Positions 10,249 through 25,738 of a stretch of 64,000 bases of DNA are shown in pieces. Numbering within the stretch: position 1 is the stretch's first letter; the number at the start of each line of letters is the position of its first letter. Source of the DNA: Auanema rhodensis (Eukaryota > Nematoda > Chromadorea > Rhabditida > Rhabditidae); contig CAXKVF010000072.1 of assembly GCA_964057225.1 (NCBI GenBank), positions 62,001 to 126,000 of the forward strand. The letters run 5' to 3'. The position numbers were made by a program, and so were the translations under genes. The notes under the pieces are model-generated. The model searched no databases. It had not been told where the DNA came from and was given only the letters and a program-made list of their open reading frames with translations.

Positions 10249-13200
10249 CGTGAAGCGAGTTACATATCAAGTGCACATCACGTGTACATTTAATTAGCAT
10301 AAATTAAAGTTCACGTAAATTTCAAAGTCATGGTTACCATGAACCAATATCAATAAAAATTTGTTTTTAGACTAATATGGACATGGGGAATCTAATTTTG
10401 AAAACCGCATCTCTTTATCTTCCACGTGAAGCGAGTTACATACCAAGTGCACATCACGTGTACATTTAATTAGCATAAATTAAAGTTCACGTAAATTTCA
10501 AAGTCATGGTTACCATGAACCAATATCAATAAAAATTTGTTTTTAGACTAATATGGACATGGGGAATCAAATTTTGAAAACCGCATCTCTTTATCTTTCA
10601 CGTGAAGCGAGTTACATACCAAGTGCACATCACGTGTACATTTAATTAGCATAAATTAAAGTTCACGTAAATTTCAAAGTCATGGTTACCATGAACCAAT
10701 ATCAATAAAAATTTGTTTTTAGACTAATATGGACATGGGGAATCTAATTTTGAAAACCGCATCTCTTTATCTTTCACGTGAAGCGAGTTACATACCAAGT
10801 GCACATCACGTGTACATTTAATTAGCATAAATTAAAGTTCACGTAAATTTCAAAGTCATGGTTACCATGAACCAATATCAATAAAAATTTGTTTTTAGAC
10901 TAATATGGACATGGGGAATCTAATTTTGAAAACCGCATCTCTTTATCTTTCACGTGAAGCGAGTTACATACCAAGTGCACATCACGTGTACATTTAATTA
11001 GCATAAATTAAAGTTCACGTAAATTTCAAAGTCATGGTTACCATGCACCAATATCAATAAAAATTTGTTTTTAGACTAATATGGACATGGGGAATCTAAT
11101 TTTGAAAACCGCATCTCTTTATCTTCCACGTGAAGCGAGTTACATACCAAGTGCACATCACGTGTACATTTAATTAGCATAAATTAAAGTTCACGTAAAT
11201 TTCAAAGTCATGGTTACCATGAACCAATATCAATAAAAATTTGTTTTTAAACTAATATGGACATGGGGAATCTAATTTTGAAAACCGCATCTCTTTATCT
11301 TCCACGTGAAGCGAGTTACATACCAAGTGCACATCACGTGTACATTTAATTAGCATAAATTAAAGTTCACGTAAATTTCAAAGTCATGGTTACCATGAAC
11401 CAATATCAATAAAAATTTGTTTTTAGACTAATATGGACATGGGGAATCAAATTTTGAAAACCGCATCTCTTTATCTTTCACGTGAAGCGAGTTACATACC
11501 AAGTGCACATCACGTGTACATTTAATTAGCATAAATTAAAGTTCACGTAAATTTCAAAGTCATGGTTACCATGAACCAATATCAATAAAAATTTGTTTTT
11601 AGACTAATATGGACATGGGGAATCTAATTTTGAAAACCGCATCACTTTATCTTTCACGTGAAGCGAGTTACATACCAAGTGCACATCACGTGTACATTTA
11701 ATTAGCATAAATTAAAGTTCACGTAAATTTCAAAGTCATGGTTACCATGCACCAATATCAATAAAAATTTGTTTTTAGACTAATATGGACATGGGGAATC
11801 TAATTTTGAAAACCGCATCTCTTTATATTTCACGTGAAGCGAGTTACATACCAAGTGCACATCACGTGTACATTTAATTAGCATAAATTAAAGTTCACGT
11901 AAATTTCAAAGTCATGGTTACCATGAACCAATATCAATAAAAATTTGTTTTTAGACTAATATGGACATGGGGAATCTAATTTTGAAAACCGCATCTCTTT
12001 ATCTTTCACGTGAAGCGAGTTACATACCAAGTGCCCATCACGTGTACATTCAATTAGCATAAATTAAAGTTCACGTAAATTTCAAAGTCATGGTTACCAT
12101 GCACCAATATCAATAAAAATTTGTTTTTAGACTAATATGGACATGGGGAATCTAATTTTGAAAACCGCATCTCTTTATCTTTCACGTGAAGCGAGTTACA
12201 TACCAAGTGCACATCACGTGTACATTTAATTAGCATAAATTAAAGTTCACGTAAATTTCAAAGTCATGGTTACCATGAACCAATATCAATAAAAATTTGT
12301 TTTTAGACTAATATGTACATGGGGAATCTAATTTTGAAAACCGCATCTCTTTATCTTTCACGTGAAGCGAGTTACATACCAAGTGCACATCACGTGTACA
12401 ATTAATTAGCATAAATTAAAGTTCACGTAAATTTCAAAGTCATGGTTACCATGAACCAATATCAATAAAAATTTGTTTTTAGACTAATATGGACATGGGG
12501 AATCTAATTTTGAAAACCGCATTTCTTTATCTTTCACGTGAAGCGAGTTACATACCAAGTGCACATCACGTGTACATTTAATTAGCATAAATTAAAGTTC
12601 ACGTAAATTTCAAAGTCATGGTTACCATGAACCAATATCAATAAAAATTTGTTTTTAGACTAATATGGACATGGGGAATCAAATTTTGAAAACCGCATCT
12701 CTTTATCTTTCACGTGAAGCGAGTTACATACTAAGTGCACATCACGTGTACATTTAATTAGCATAAATTAAAGTTCACGTAAATTTCAAAGTCATGGTTA
12801 CCATGAACCAATATCAATAAAAATTTGTTTTTAGACTAATATGGACATGGGGAATCTAATTTTGAAAACCGCATCACTTTATCTTTCACGTGAAGCGAGT
12901 TACATACCAAGTGCACATCACGTGTTCATTTAATTAGCATAAATTAAAGTTCACGTAAATTTCAAAGTCATGGTTACCATGCACCAATATCAATAAAAAT
13001 TTGTTTTTAGACTAATATGGACATGGGGAATCTAATGTTGAAAACCGCATCTTTTTATCTTTCACGTGAAGCGAGTTACATACCAAGTGCACATCACGTG
13101 TACATTTAATTAGCATAAATTAAAGTTCACGTAAATTTCAAAGTCATGGTTACCATGAACCAATATCAATAAAAATTTGTTTTTACACTAATATGGACAT

Positions 13201-13768
13201 GGGGAATCTAATTTTGAAAACCGCATCTCTTTATCTTCCACGTGAAGCGAGTTACATACCAAGTGCACATCACGTGTACATTTAATTAGCATAAATTAAA
13301 GTTCACGTAAATTTCAAAGTCATGGTTACCATGAACCAATATCAATAAAAATTTGTTTTTAGACTAATATGGACATGGGGAATCTAATTTTGAAAACCGC
13401 ATTTCTTTATCTTTCACGTGAAGCGAGTTACATACCAAGTGCACATCACGTGTACATTTAATTAGCATAAATTAAAGTTCACGTAAATTTCAAAGTCATG
13501 GTTACCATGAACCAATATCAATAAAAATTTGTTTTTAGACTAATATGGACATGGGGAATCAAATTTTGAAAACCGCATCTCTTTATCTTTCACGTGAAGC
13601 GAGTTACATACCAAGTGCACATCACGTGTACATTTAATTAGCATAAATTAAAGTTCACGTAAATTTCAAAGTCATGGTTACCATGAACCAATATCAATAA
13701 AAATTTGTTTTTAGACTAATATGGACATGGGGAATCTAATTTTGAAAACCGCATCACTTTATCTTTCA
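10249..13768. repeat. Twenty-monomer macro-block, copy 1 (3,520 bp)
   Basis: These twenty monomers recur in the same order at 18523-22042, an offset of 8,274 bp (47 units plus two 1-bp insertions lying between). The last seventeen, 10777-13768, also recur at 41230-44221. Diagnostic marks in order include C19T (first unit), G122A near 11250, T145A at 11445, T164A near 11644, C171A near 11827, G132T near 12315, T41A near 12401, C163T near 12523, T145A at 12677, T164A near 12874, T149G with C165T near 13037, and G122C at 13186. Private changes here include 12035 (A to C), 12051 (T to C) and 12732 (C to T). Confidence 0.88.
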
Positions 13769-14120
13769 CGTGAAGCGAGTTACATACCAAGTGCACATCA
13801 CGTGTACATTTAATTAGCATAAATTAAAGTTCACGTAAATTTCAAAGTCATGGTTACCATGCACCAATATCAATAAAAATTTGTTTTTAGACTAATATGG
13901 ACATGGGGAATCTAATGTTGAAAACCGAATCTCTTTATCTTCCACGTGAAGCGAGTTACATACCAAGTGCACATCACGTGTACATTTAATTAGCATAAAT
14001 TAAAGTTCACGTAAATTTCAAAGTCATGGTTACCATGCACCAATATCAATAAAAATTTGTTTTTAGACTAATATGGACATGGGGAATCAAATTTTGAAAA
14101 CCGCATCTCTTTATCTTTCA

Positions 14121-16057
14121 CGTGAAGCGAGTTACATACCAAGTGCACATCACGTGTACATTTAATTAGCATAAATTAAAGTTCACGTAAATTTCAAAGT
14201 CATGGTTACCATGAACCAATATCAATAAAAATTTGTTTTTAGACTAATATGGACATGGGGAATCTAATTTTGAAAACCGCATCTCTTTATCTTTCACGTG
14301 AAGCGAGTTACATACCAAGTGCACATCACGTGTACATTTAATTAGCATAAATTAAAGTTCACGTAAATTTCAAAGTCATGGTTACCATGCACCAATATCA
14401 ATAAAAATTTGTTTTTAGACTAATATGGACATGGGGAATCTAATTTTGAAAACCGCATCTCTTTATATTTCACGTGAAGCGAGTTACATACCAAGTGCAC
14501 ATCACGTGTACATTTAATTAGCATAAATTAAAGTTCACGTAAATTTCAAAGTCATGGTTACCATGAACCAATATCAATAAAAATTTGTTTTTAGACTAAT
14601 ATGGACATGGGGAATCTAATTTTGAAAACCGCATCTCTTTATCTTTCACGTGAAGCGAGTTACATACCGAGTGCACATCACGTGTACATTTAATTAGCAT
14701 AAATTAAAGTTCACGTAAATTTCAAAGTCATGGTTACCATGCACCAATATCAATAAAAAATTGTTTTTAGACTAATATGGACATGGGAAATCTAATTTTG
14801 AAAACCGCATCTCTTTATCTTCCACGTGAAGCGAGTTACATACCAAGTGCACATCACGTGTACATTTAATTAGCATAAATTAAAGTTCACGTAAATTTCA
14901 AAGTCATGGTTACCATGAACCAATATTAATAAAAATTTGTTTTTAGACTAATATGTACATGGGGAATCTAATTTTGAAAACCGCATCTCTTTATCTTTCA
15001 CGTGAAGCGAGTTACATACCAAGTGCACATCACGTGTACATTTAATTAGCATAAATTAAAGTTCACGTAAATTTCAAAGTCATGGTTACCATGCACCAAT
15101 ATCAATAAAAATCTGTTTTTAGACTAATATGGACATGGGGAATCAAAATTTTGAAAACCGCATCTCTTTATCTTTCACGTGAAGCGAGTTACATACCAAG
15201 TGCACATCACGTGTACATTTAATTAGCATAAATTAAAGTTCACGTAAATTTCAAAGTCATTGTTACCATGCACCAATATCAATAAAAATTTGTTTTTAGA
15301 CTAATATGGACATGGGGAATCTAATTTTGAAAACCGCATCTCTTTATCTTTCACGTGAAGCGAGTTACATATCAAGTGCACATCACGTGTACATTTAATT
15401 AGCATAAATTAAAGTTCACGTAAATTTCAAAGTCATGGTTACCATTAACCAATATCAATAAAAATTTGTTTTTAGACTAATATGGACATGGGGAATCTAA
15501 TTTTGAAAACCGCATCTCTTTATCTTTCACGTGAAGCGAGTTACTAACCAAGTGCACATCACGTGTACATTTAATTAGCATAAATTAAAGTTCACGTAAA
15601 TTTCAAAGTCATGGTTACCATGCACCAATATCAATAAAAATTTGTTTTTAGACTAATATGGACATGGGGAATCTAATTTTGAAAACCGCATCTCTTTATC
15701 TTTCACGTGAAGCGAGTTACATACCAAGTGCACATCACGTGTACATTTAATTAGCATAAATTAAAGTTCACGTAAATTTCAAAGTCATGGTTACCATGCA
15801 CCAATATCAATAAAAATTTGTTTTTAGACTAATATGGACATGGGGAATCTAATTTTGAAAACCGCATCTCTTTATCTTTCACGTGAAGCGAGTTACATAT
15901 CAAGTGCACATCACGTGTACATTTAATTAGCATAAATTAAAGTTCACGTAAATTTCAAAGTCATGGTTACCATGAACCAATATCAATAAAAATTTGTTTT
16001 TAGACTAATATGGACATGGGGAATCTAATTTTGAAAACCGCATCTCTTTATCTTCCA
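14121..16057. repeat. Eleven-monomer block, copy 1 (15-unit offset)
   Basis: The block recurs at 16762-18698, an offset of 2,641 bp (15 units plus 1 bp). Marks in order are: an A94 unit; C171A (14467); an A94 unit; A-to-G at 14669 with an A-run change near 14759, G140A and T174C; a unit with G132T; T113C with the +1 insertion at 15141; CATTGTTACC; C19T with G93T; a two-base AT/TA change near 15545; a C94 unit; and C19T with T174C. I saw no difference between the copies at any marked site. A related, less complete version lies at about 9.0-10.4 kb and lacks one unit. Confidence 0.87.
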
Positions 16058-16761
16058 CGTGAAGCGAGTTACATACCAAGTGCACATCACGTGTACATTT
16101 AATTAGCATAAATTAAAGTTCACGTAAATTTCAAAGTCATGGTTACCATGAACCAATATCAATAAAAATTTGTTTTTAGACTAATATGGACATGGGGAAT
16201 CTAATTTTGAAAACCGCATCTCTTTATCTTCCACGTGAAGCGAGTTACATACCAAGTGCACATCACGTGTACATTTAATTAGCATAAATTAAAGTTCACG
16301 TAAATTTCAAAGTCATGGTTACCATGAACCAATATCAATAAAAATTTGTTTTTAGACTAATATGGACATGGGGAATCTAATTTTGAAAACCGCATCTCTT
16401 TATCTTTCACGTGAAGCGAGTTACATACCAAGTGCACATCACGTGTACATTTAATTAGCATAAATTAAAGTTCACGTAAATTTCAAAGTCATGGTTACCA
16501 TGAACCAATATCAATAAAAATTTGTTTTTAGACTAATATGGACATGGGGAATCTAATTTTGAAAACCGCATCTCTTTATCTTTCACGTGAAGCGAGTTAC
16601 ATACCAAGTGCACATCACGTGTACATTTAATTAGCATAAATTAAAGTTCACGTAAATTTCAAAGTCATGGTTACCATGCACCAATATCAATAAAAATTTG
16701 TTTTTAGACTAATATGGACATGGGGAATCTAATTTTGAAAACCGCATCTCTTTATCTTCCA

Positions 16762-18698
16762 CGTGAAGCGAGTTACATACCAAGTGCACATCACGTGTAC
16801 ATTTAATTAGCATAAATTAAAGTTCACGTAAATTTCAAAGTCATGGTTACCATGAACCAATATCAATAAAAATTTGTTTTTAGACTAATATGGACATGGG
16901 GAATCTAATTTTGAAAACCGCATCTCTTTATCTTTCACGTGAAGCGAGTTACATACCAAGTGCACATCACGTGTACATTTAATTAGCATAAATTAAAGTT
17001 CACGTAAATTTCAAAGTCATGGTTACCATGCACCAATATCAATAAAAATTTGTTTTTAGACTAATATGGACATGGGGAATCTAATTTTGAAAACCGCATC
17101 TCTTTATATTTCACGTGAAGCGAGTTACATACCAAGTGCACATCACGTGTACATTTAATTAGCATAAATTAAAGTTCACGTAAATTTCAAAGTCATGGTT
17201 ACCATGAACCAATATCAATAAAAATTTGTTTTTAGACTAATATGGACATGGGGAATCTAATTTTGAAAACCGCATCTCTTTATCTTTCACGTGAAGCGAG
17301 TTACATACCGAGTGCACATCACGTGTACATTTAATTAGCATAAATTAAAGTTCACGTAAATTTCAAAGTCATGGTTACCATGCACCAATATCAATAAAAA
17401 ATTGTTTTTAGACTAATATGGACATGGGAAATCTAATTTTGAAAACCGCATCTCTTTATCTTCCACGTGAAGCGAGTTACATACCAAGTGCACATCACGT
17501 GTACATTTAATTAGCATAAATTAAAGTTCACGTAAATTTCAAAGTCATGGTTACCATGAACCAATATTAATAAAAATTTGTTTTTAGACTAATATGTACA
17601 TGGGGAATCTAATTTTGAAAACCGCATCTCTTTATCTTTCACGTGAAGCGAGTTACATACCAAGTGCACATCACGTGTACATTTAATTAGCATAAATTAA
17701 AGTTCACGTAAATTTCAAAGTCATGGTTACCATGCACCAATATCAATAAAAATCTGTTTTTAGACTAATATGGACATGGGGAATCAAAATTTTGAAAACC
17801 GCATCTCTTTATCTTTCACGTGAAGCGAGTTACATACCAAGTGCACATCACGTGTACATTTAATTAGCATAAATTAAAGTTCACGTAAATTTCAAAGTCA
17901 TTGTTACCATGCACCAATATCAATAAAAATTTGTTTTTAGACTAATATGGACATGGGGAATCTAATTTTGAAAACCGCATCTCTTTATCTTTCACGTGAA
18001 GCGAGTTACATATCAAGTGCACATCACGTGTACATTTAATTAGCATAAATTAAAGTTCACGTAAATTTCAAAGTCATGGTTACCATTAACCAATATCAAT
18101 AAAAATTTGTTTTTAGACTAATATGGACATGGGGAATCTAATTTTGAAAACCGCATCTCTTTATCTTTCACGTGAAGCGAGTTACTAACCAAGTGCACAT
18201 CACGTGTACATTTAATTAGCATAAATTAAAGTTCACGTAAATTTCAAAGTCATGGTTACCATGCACCAATATCAATAAAAATTTGTTTTTAGACTAATAT
18301 GGACATGGGGAATCTAATTTTGAAAACCGCATCTCTTTATCTTTCACGTGAAGCGAGTTACATACCAAGTGCACATCACGTGTACATTTAATTAGCATAA
18401 ATTAAAGTTCACGTAAATTTCAAAGTCATGGTTACCATGCACCAATATCAATAAAAATTTGTTTTTAGACTAATATGGACATGGGGAATCTAATTTTGAA
18501 AACCGCATCTCTTTATCTTTCACGTGAAGCGAGTTACATATCAAGTGCACATCACGTGTACATTTAATTAGCATAAATTAAAGTTCACGTAAATTTCAAA
18601 GTCATGGTTACCATGAACCAATATCAATAAAAATTTGTTTTTAGACTAATATGGACATGGGGAATCTAATTTTGAAAACCGCATCTCTTTATCTTCCA
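16762..18698. repeat. Eleven-monomer block, copy 2
   Basis: Second copy of 14121-16057 with the same marks in order, including the rare A-to-G at 17310, the +1 insertion at 17782 and the AT/TA change near 18186. Its last monomer (18523-18698) is also the first monomer of copy 2 of the twenty-unit macro-block, so two duplication layers overlap here. Confidence 0.87.
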
Positions 18699-21600
18699 CG
18701 TGAAGCGAGTTACATACCAAGTGCACATCACGTGTACATTTAATTAGCATAAATTAAAGTTCACGTAAATTTCAAAGTCATGGTTACCATGAACCAATAT
18801 CAATAAAAATTTGTTTTTAGACTAATATGGACATGGGGAATCAAATTTTGAAAACCGCATCTCTTTATCTTTCACGTGAAGCGAGTTACATACCAAGTGC
18901 ACATCACGTGTACATTTAATTAGCATAAATTAAAGTTCACGTAAATTTCAAAGTCATGGTTACCATGAACCAATATCAATAAAAATTTGTTTTTAGACTA
19001 ATATGGACATGGGGAATCTAATTTTGAAAACCGCATCTCTTTATCTTTCACGTGAAGCGAGTTACATACCAAGTGCACATCACGTGTACATTTAATTAGC
19101 ATAAATTAAAGTTCACGTAAATTTCAAAGTCATGGTTACCATGAACCAATATCAATAAAAATTTGTTTTTAGACTAATATGGACATGGGGAATCTAATTT
19201 TGAAAACCGCATCTCTTTATCTTTCACGTGAAGCGAGTTACATACCAAGTGCACATCACGTGTACATTTAATTAGCATAAATTAAAGTTCACGTAAATTT
19301 CAAAGTCATGGTTACCATGCACCAATATCAATAAAAATTTGTTTTTAGACTAATATGGACATGGGGAATCTAATTTTGAAAACCGCATCTCTTTATCTTC
19401 CACGTGAAGCGAGTTACATACCAAGTGCACATCACGTGTACATTTAATTAGCATAAATTAAAGTTCACGTAAATTTCAAAGTCATGGTTACCATGAACCA
19501 ATATCAATAAAAATTTGTTTTTAAACTAATATGGACATGGGGAATCTAATTTTGAAAACCGCATCTCTTTATCTTCCACGTGAAGCGAGTTACATACCAA
19601 GTGCACATCACGTGTACATTTAATTAGCATAAATTAAAGTTCACGTAAATTTCAAAGTCATGGTTACCATGAACCAATATCAATAAAAATTTGTTTTTAG
19701 ACTAATATGGACATGGGGAATCAAATTTTGAAAACCGCATCTCTTTATCTTTCACGTGAAGCGAGTTACATACCAAGTGCACATCACGTGTACATTTAAT
19801 TAGCATAAATTAAAGTTCACGTAAATTTCAAAGTCATGGTTACCATGAACCAATATCAATAAAAATTTGTTTTTAGACTAATATGGACATGGGGAATCTA
19901 ATTTTGAAAACCGCATCACTTTATCTTTCACGTGAAGCGAGTTACATACCAAGTGCACATCACGTGTACATTTAATTAGCATAAATTAAAGTTCACGTAA
20001 ATTTCAAAGTCATGGTTACCATGCACCAATATCAATAAAAATTTGTTTTTAGACTAATATGGACATGGGGAATCTAATTTTGAAAACCGCATCTCTTTAT
20101 ATTTCACGTGAAGCGAGTTCCATACCAAGTGCACATCACATGTACATTTAATTAGCATAAATTAAAGTTCACGTAAATTTCAAAGTCATGGTTACCATGA
20201 ACCAATATCAATAAAAATTTGTTTTTAGACTAATATGGACATGGGGAATCTAATTTTGAAAACCGCATCTCTTTATCTTTCACGTGAAGCGAGTTACATA
20301 CCAAGTGCACATCACGTGTACATTTAATTAGCATAAATTAAAGTTCACGTAAATTTCAAAGTCATGGTTACCATGCACCAATATCAATAAAAATTTGTTT
20401 TTAGACTAATATGGACATGGGGAATCTAATTTTGAAAACCGCATCTCTTTATCTTTCACGTGAAGCGAGTTACATACCAAGTGCACATCACGTGTACATT
20501 TAATTAGCATAAATTAAAGTTCACGTAAATTTCAAAGTCATGGTTACCATGAACCAATATCAATAAAAATTTGTTTTTAGACTAATATGTACATGGGGAA
20601 TCTAATTTTGAAAACCGCATCTCTTTATCTTTCACGTGAAGCGAGTTACATACCAAGTGCACATCACGTGTACAATTAATTAGCATAAATTAAAGTTCAC
20701 GTAAATTTCAAAGTCATGGTTACCATGAACCAATATCAATAAAAATTTGTTTTTAGACTAATATGGACATGGGGAATCTAATTTTGAAAACCGCATTTCT
20801 TTATCTTTCACGTGAAGCGAGTTACATACCAAGTGCACATCACGTGTACATTTAATTAGCATAAATTAAAGTTCACGTAAATTTCAAAGTCATGGTTACC
20901 ATGAACCAATATCAATAAAAATTTGTTTTTAGACTAATATGGACATGGGGAATCAAATTTTGAAAACCGCATCTCTTTATCTTTCACGTGAAGCGAGTTA
21001 CATACCAAGTGCACATCACGTGTACATTTAATTAGCATAAATTAAAGTTCACGTAAATTTCAAAGTCATGGTTACCATGAACCAATATCAATAAAAATTT
21101 GTTTTTAGACTAATATGGACATGGGGAATCTAATTTTGAAAACCGCATCACTTTATCTTTCACGTGAAGCGAGTTACATACCAAGTGCACATCACGTGTA
21201 CATTTAATTAGCATAAATTAAAGTTCACGTAAATTTCAAAGTCATGGTTACCATGCACCAATATCAATAAAAATTTGTTTTTAGACTAATATGGACATGG
21301 GGAATCTAATGTTGAAAACCGCATCTTTTTATCTTTCACGTGAAGCGAGTTACATACCAAGTGCACATCACGTGTACATTTAATTAGCATAAATTAAAGT
21401 TCACGTAAATTTCAAAGTCATGGTTACCATGAACCAATATCAATAAAAATTTGTTTTTACACTAATATGGACATGGGGAATCTAATTTTGAAAACCGCAT
21501 CTCTTTATCTTCCACGTGAAGCGAGTTACATACCAAGTGCACATCACGTGTACATTTAATTAGCATAAATTAAAGTTCACGTAAATTTCAAAGTCATGGT

Positions 21601-22042
21601 TACCATGAACCAATATCAATAAAAATTTGTTTTTAGACTAATATGGACATGGGGAATCTAATTTTGAAAACCGCATTTCTTTATCTTTCACGTGAAGCGA
21701 GTTACATACCAAGTGCACATCACGTGTACATTTAATTAGCATAAATTAAAGTTCACGTAAATTTCAAAGTCATGGTTACCATGAACCAATATCAATAAAA
21801 ATTTGTTTTTAGACTAATATGGACATGGGGAATCAAATTTTGAAAACCGCATCTCTTTATCTTTCACGTGAAGCGAGTTACATACCAAGTGCACATCACG
21901 TGTACATTTAATTAGCATAAATTAAAGTTCACGTAAATTTCAAAGTCATGGTTACCATGAACCAATATCAATAAAAATTTGTTTTTAGACTAATATGGAC
22001 ATGGGGAATCTAATTTTGAAAACCGCATCACTTTATCTTTCA
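18523..22042. repeat. Twenty-monomer macro-block, copy 2
   Basis: Same order of marked monomers as 10249-13768, displaced by 8,274 bp. Private changes here include 20120 (A to C) and 20140 (G to A, which destroys the internal CACGTG). The A-to-T change present at 12926 in copy 1 and at 43379 in copy 3 is absent here, so copies 1 and 3 share a mark that copy 2 lacks. Confidence 0.88.
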
Positions 22043-24682
22043 CGTGAAGCGAGTTACATACCAAGTGCACATCACGTGTACATTTAATTAGCATAAATTA
22101 AAGTTCACGTAAATTTCAAAGTCATGGTTACCATGAACCAATATCAATAAAAATTTGTTTTTAGACTAATATGGACATGGGGAATCTAATTTTGAAAACC
22201 GCATTTCTTTATCTTTCACGTGAAGCGAGTTACATACCAAGTGCACATCACGTGTACATTTAATTAGCATAAATTAAAGTTCACGTAAATTTCAAAGTCA
22301 TGGTTACCATGAACCAATATCAATAAAAATTTGTTTTTAGACTAATATGGACATGGGGAATCTAATTTTGAAAACCGCATCTCTTTATCTTCCACGTGAA
22401 GCGAGTTACATACCAAGTGCACATCACGTGTACATTTAATTAGCATAAATTAAAGTTCACGTAAATTTCAAAGTCATGGTTACCATGAACCAATATCAAT
22501 AAAAATTTGTTTTTAGACTAATATGGACATGGGGAATCTAATTTTGAAAACCGCATTTCTTTATCTTTCACGTGAAGCGAGTTACATACCAAGTGCACAT
22601 CACGTGTACATTTAATTAGCATAAATTAAAGTTCACGTAAATTTCAAAGTCATGGTTACCATGAACCAATATCAATAAAAATTTGTTTTTAGACTAATAT
22701 GGACATGGGGAATCAAATTTTGAAAACCGCATCTCTTTATCTTTCACGTGAAGCGAGTTACATACCAAGTGCACATCACGTGTACATTTAATTAGCATAA
22801 ATTAAAGTTCACGTAAATTTCAAAGTCATGGTTACCATGAACCAATATCAATAAAAATTTGTTTTTAGACTAATATGGACATGGGGAATCTAATTTTGAA
22901 AACCGCATCACTTTATCTTTCACGTGAAGCGAGTTACATACCAAGTGCACATCACGTGTACATTTAATTAGCATAAATTAAAGTTCACGTAAATTTCAAA
23001 GTCATGGTTACCATGCACCAATATCAATAAAAATTTGTTTTTAGACTAATATGGACATGGGGAATCTAATGTTGAAAACCGCATCTTTTTATCTTTCACG
23101 TGAAGCGAGTTACATACCAAGTGCACATCACGTGTACATTTAATTAGCATAAATTAAAGTTCACGTAAATTTCAAAGTCATGGTTACCATGAACCAATAT
23201 CAATAAAAATTTGTTTTTAGACTAATATGGACATGGGGAATCTAATTTTGAAAACCGCATCTCTTCATCTTCCACGTGAAGCGAGTTACATACCAAGTGC
23301 ACATCACGTGTACATTTAATTAGCATAAATTAAAGTTCACGTAAATTTCAAAGTCATGGTTACCATGAACCAATATCAATAAAAATTTGTTTTTAGACTA
23401 ATATGGACATGGGGAATCTAATTTTGAAAACCGCATCTCTTTATCTTCCACGTGAAGCGAGTTACATACCAAGTGCACATCACGTGTACATTTAATTAGC
23501 ATAAATTAAAGTTCACGTAAATTTCAAAGTCATGGTTACCATGAACCAATATCAATAAAAATTTGTTTTTAGACTAATATGGACATGGGGAATCAAATTT
23601 TGAAAACCGCATCTCTTTATCTTTCACGTGAAGCGAGTTACATACCAAGTGCACATCACGTGTACATTTAATTAGCATAAATTAAAGTTCACGTAAATTT
23701 CAAAGTCATGGTTACCATGAACCAATATCAATAAAAATTTGTTTTTAGACTAATATGGACATGGGGAATCTAATTTTGAAAACCGCATCACTTTATCTTT
23801 CACGTGAAGCGAGTTACATACCAAGTGCACATCACGTGTACATTTAATTAGCATAAATTAAAGTTCACGTAAATTTCAAAGTCATGGTTACCATGCACCA
23901 ATATCAATAAAAATTTGTTTTTAGACTAATATGGACATGGGGAATCTAATTTTGAAAACCGCATCTCTTTATATTTCACGTGAAGCGAGTTACATACCAA
24001 GTGCACATCACGTGTACATTTAATTAGCATAAATTAAAGTTCACGTAAATTTCAAAGTCATGGTTACCATGAACCAATATCAATAAAAATTTGTTTTTAG
24101 ACTAATATGGACATGGGGAATCTAATTTTGAAAACCGCATCTCTTTATCTTTCACGTGAAGCGAGTTACATACCAAGTGCACATCACGTGTACATTTAAT
24201 TAGCATAAATTAAAGTTCACGTAAATTTCAAAGTCATGGTTACCATGCACCAATATCAATAAAAATTTGTTTTTAGACTAATATGGACATGGGGAATCTA
24301 ATTTTGAAAACCGCATCTCTTTATCTTGCACGTGAAGCGAGTTACATACCAAGTGCACATCACGTGTACATTTAATTAGCATAAATTAAAGTTCACGTAA
24401 ATTTCAAAGTCATGGTTACCATGAACCAATATCAATAAAATTTTGTTTTTAGACTAATATGTACATGGGGAATCTAATGTTGAAAACCGCATCTTTTTAT
24501 CTTTCACGTGAAGCGAGTTACATACCAAGTGCACATCACGTGTACATTTAATTAGCATAAATTAAAGTTCACGTAAATTTCAAAGTCATGGTTACCATGA
24601 ACCAATATCAATAAAAATTTGTTTTTAGACTAATATGGACATGGGGAATCTAATTTTGAAAACCGCATCTCTTCATCTTCCA

Positions 24683-25386
24683 CGTGAAGCGAGTTACATA
24701 CCAAGTGCACATCACGTGTACATTTAATTAGCATAAATTGAAGTTCACGTAAATTTCAAAGTCATAGTTACCATGCACCAATATCAATAAAAATCTGTTT
24801 TTAGACTAATATGGACATGGGGAATCTAATTTTGAAAACCGCATCTCTTTATCTTTCACGTGAAGCGAGTTACATATCAAGTGCACATCACGTGTACATT
24901 TAATTAGCATAAATTAAAGTTCACGTAAATTTCAAAGTCATGGTTACCATTAACCAATATCAATAAAAATTTGTTTTTAGACTAATATGGACATGGGGAA
25001 TCTAATTTTGAAAACCGCATCTCTTTATCTTTCACGTGAAGCGAGTTACATACCAAGTGCACATCACGTGTACATTTAATTAGCATAAATTAAAGTTCAC
25101 GTAAATTTCAAAGTCATGGTTACCATGCACCAATATCAATAAAAATTTGTTTTTAGACTAATATGGACATGGGGAATCTAATTTTGAAAACCGCATCTCT
25201 TTATCTTTCACGTGAAGCGAGTTACATACCAAGTGCACATCACGTGTACATTTAATTAGCATAAATTAAAGTTCACGTAAATTTCAAAGTCATGGTTACC
25301 ATGAACCAATATCAATAAAAATTTGTTTTTAGACTAATATGGACATGGGGAATCTAATTTTGAAAACCGCATCTCTTTATCTTTCA
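24683..25386. repeat. Four-monomer block, copy 1 (six-unit offset)
   Basis: Four monomers recur at 25739-26442, offset 1,056 bp. The first unit has a rare A-to-G at 24740, a G-to-A in the dyad region giving TCATAGTTACC, C94 and T113C. The second has C19T with G93T, the third is C94 and the fourth is A94. A third relative begins near 47.94 kb with the TCATAGTTACC mark but without the A-to-G change. Confidence 0.82.
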
Positions 25387-25738
25387 CGTGAAGCGAGTTA
25401 CATACCAAGTGCACATCACGTGTACATTTAATTAGCATAAATTAAAGTTCACGTAAATTTCAAAGTCATGGTTACCATGCACCAATATCAATAAAAATTT
25501 GTTTTTAGACTAATATGGACATGGGGAATCTAATGTTGAAAACCGCATCTCTTTATCTTTCACGTGAAGCGAGTTACATACCAAGTGCACATCACGTGTA
25601 CATTTAATTAGCATAAATTAAAGTTCACGTAAATTTCAAAGTCATGGTTACCATGCACCAATATCAATAAAAATTTGTTTTTAGACTAATATGTACATGG
25701 GGAATCTAATTTTGAAAACCGCATTTCTTTATCTTTCA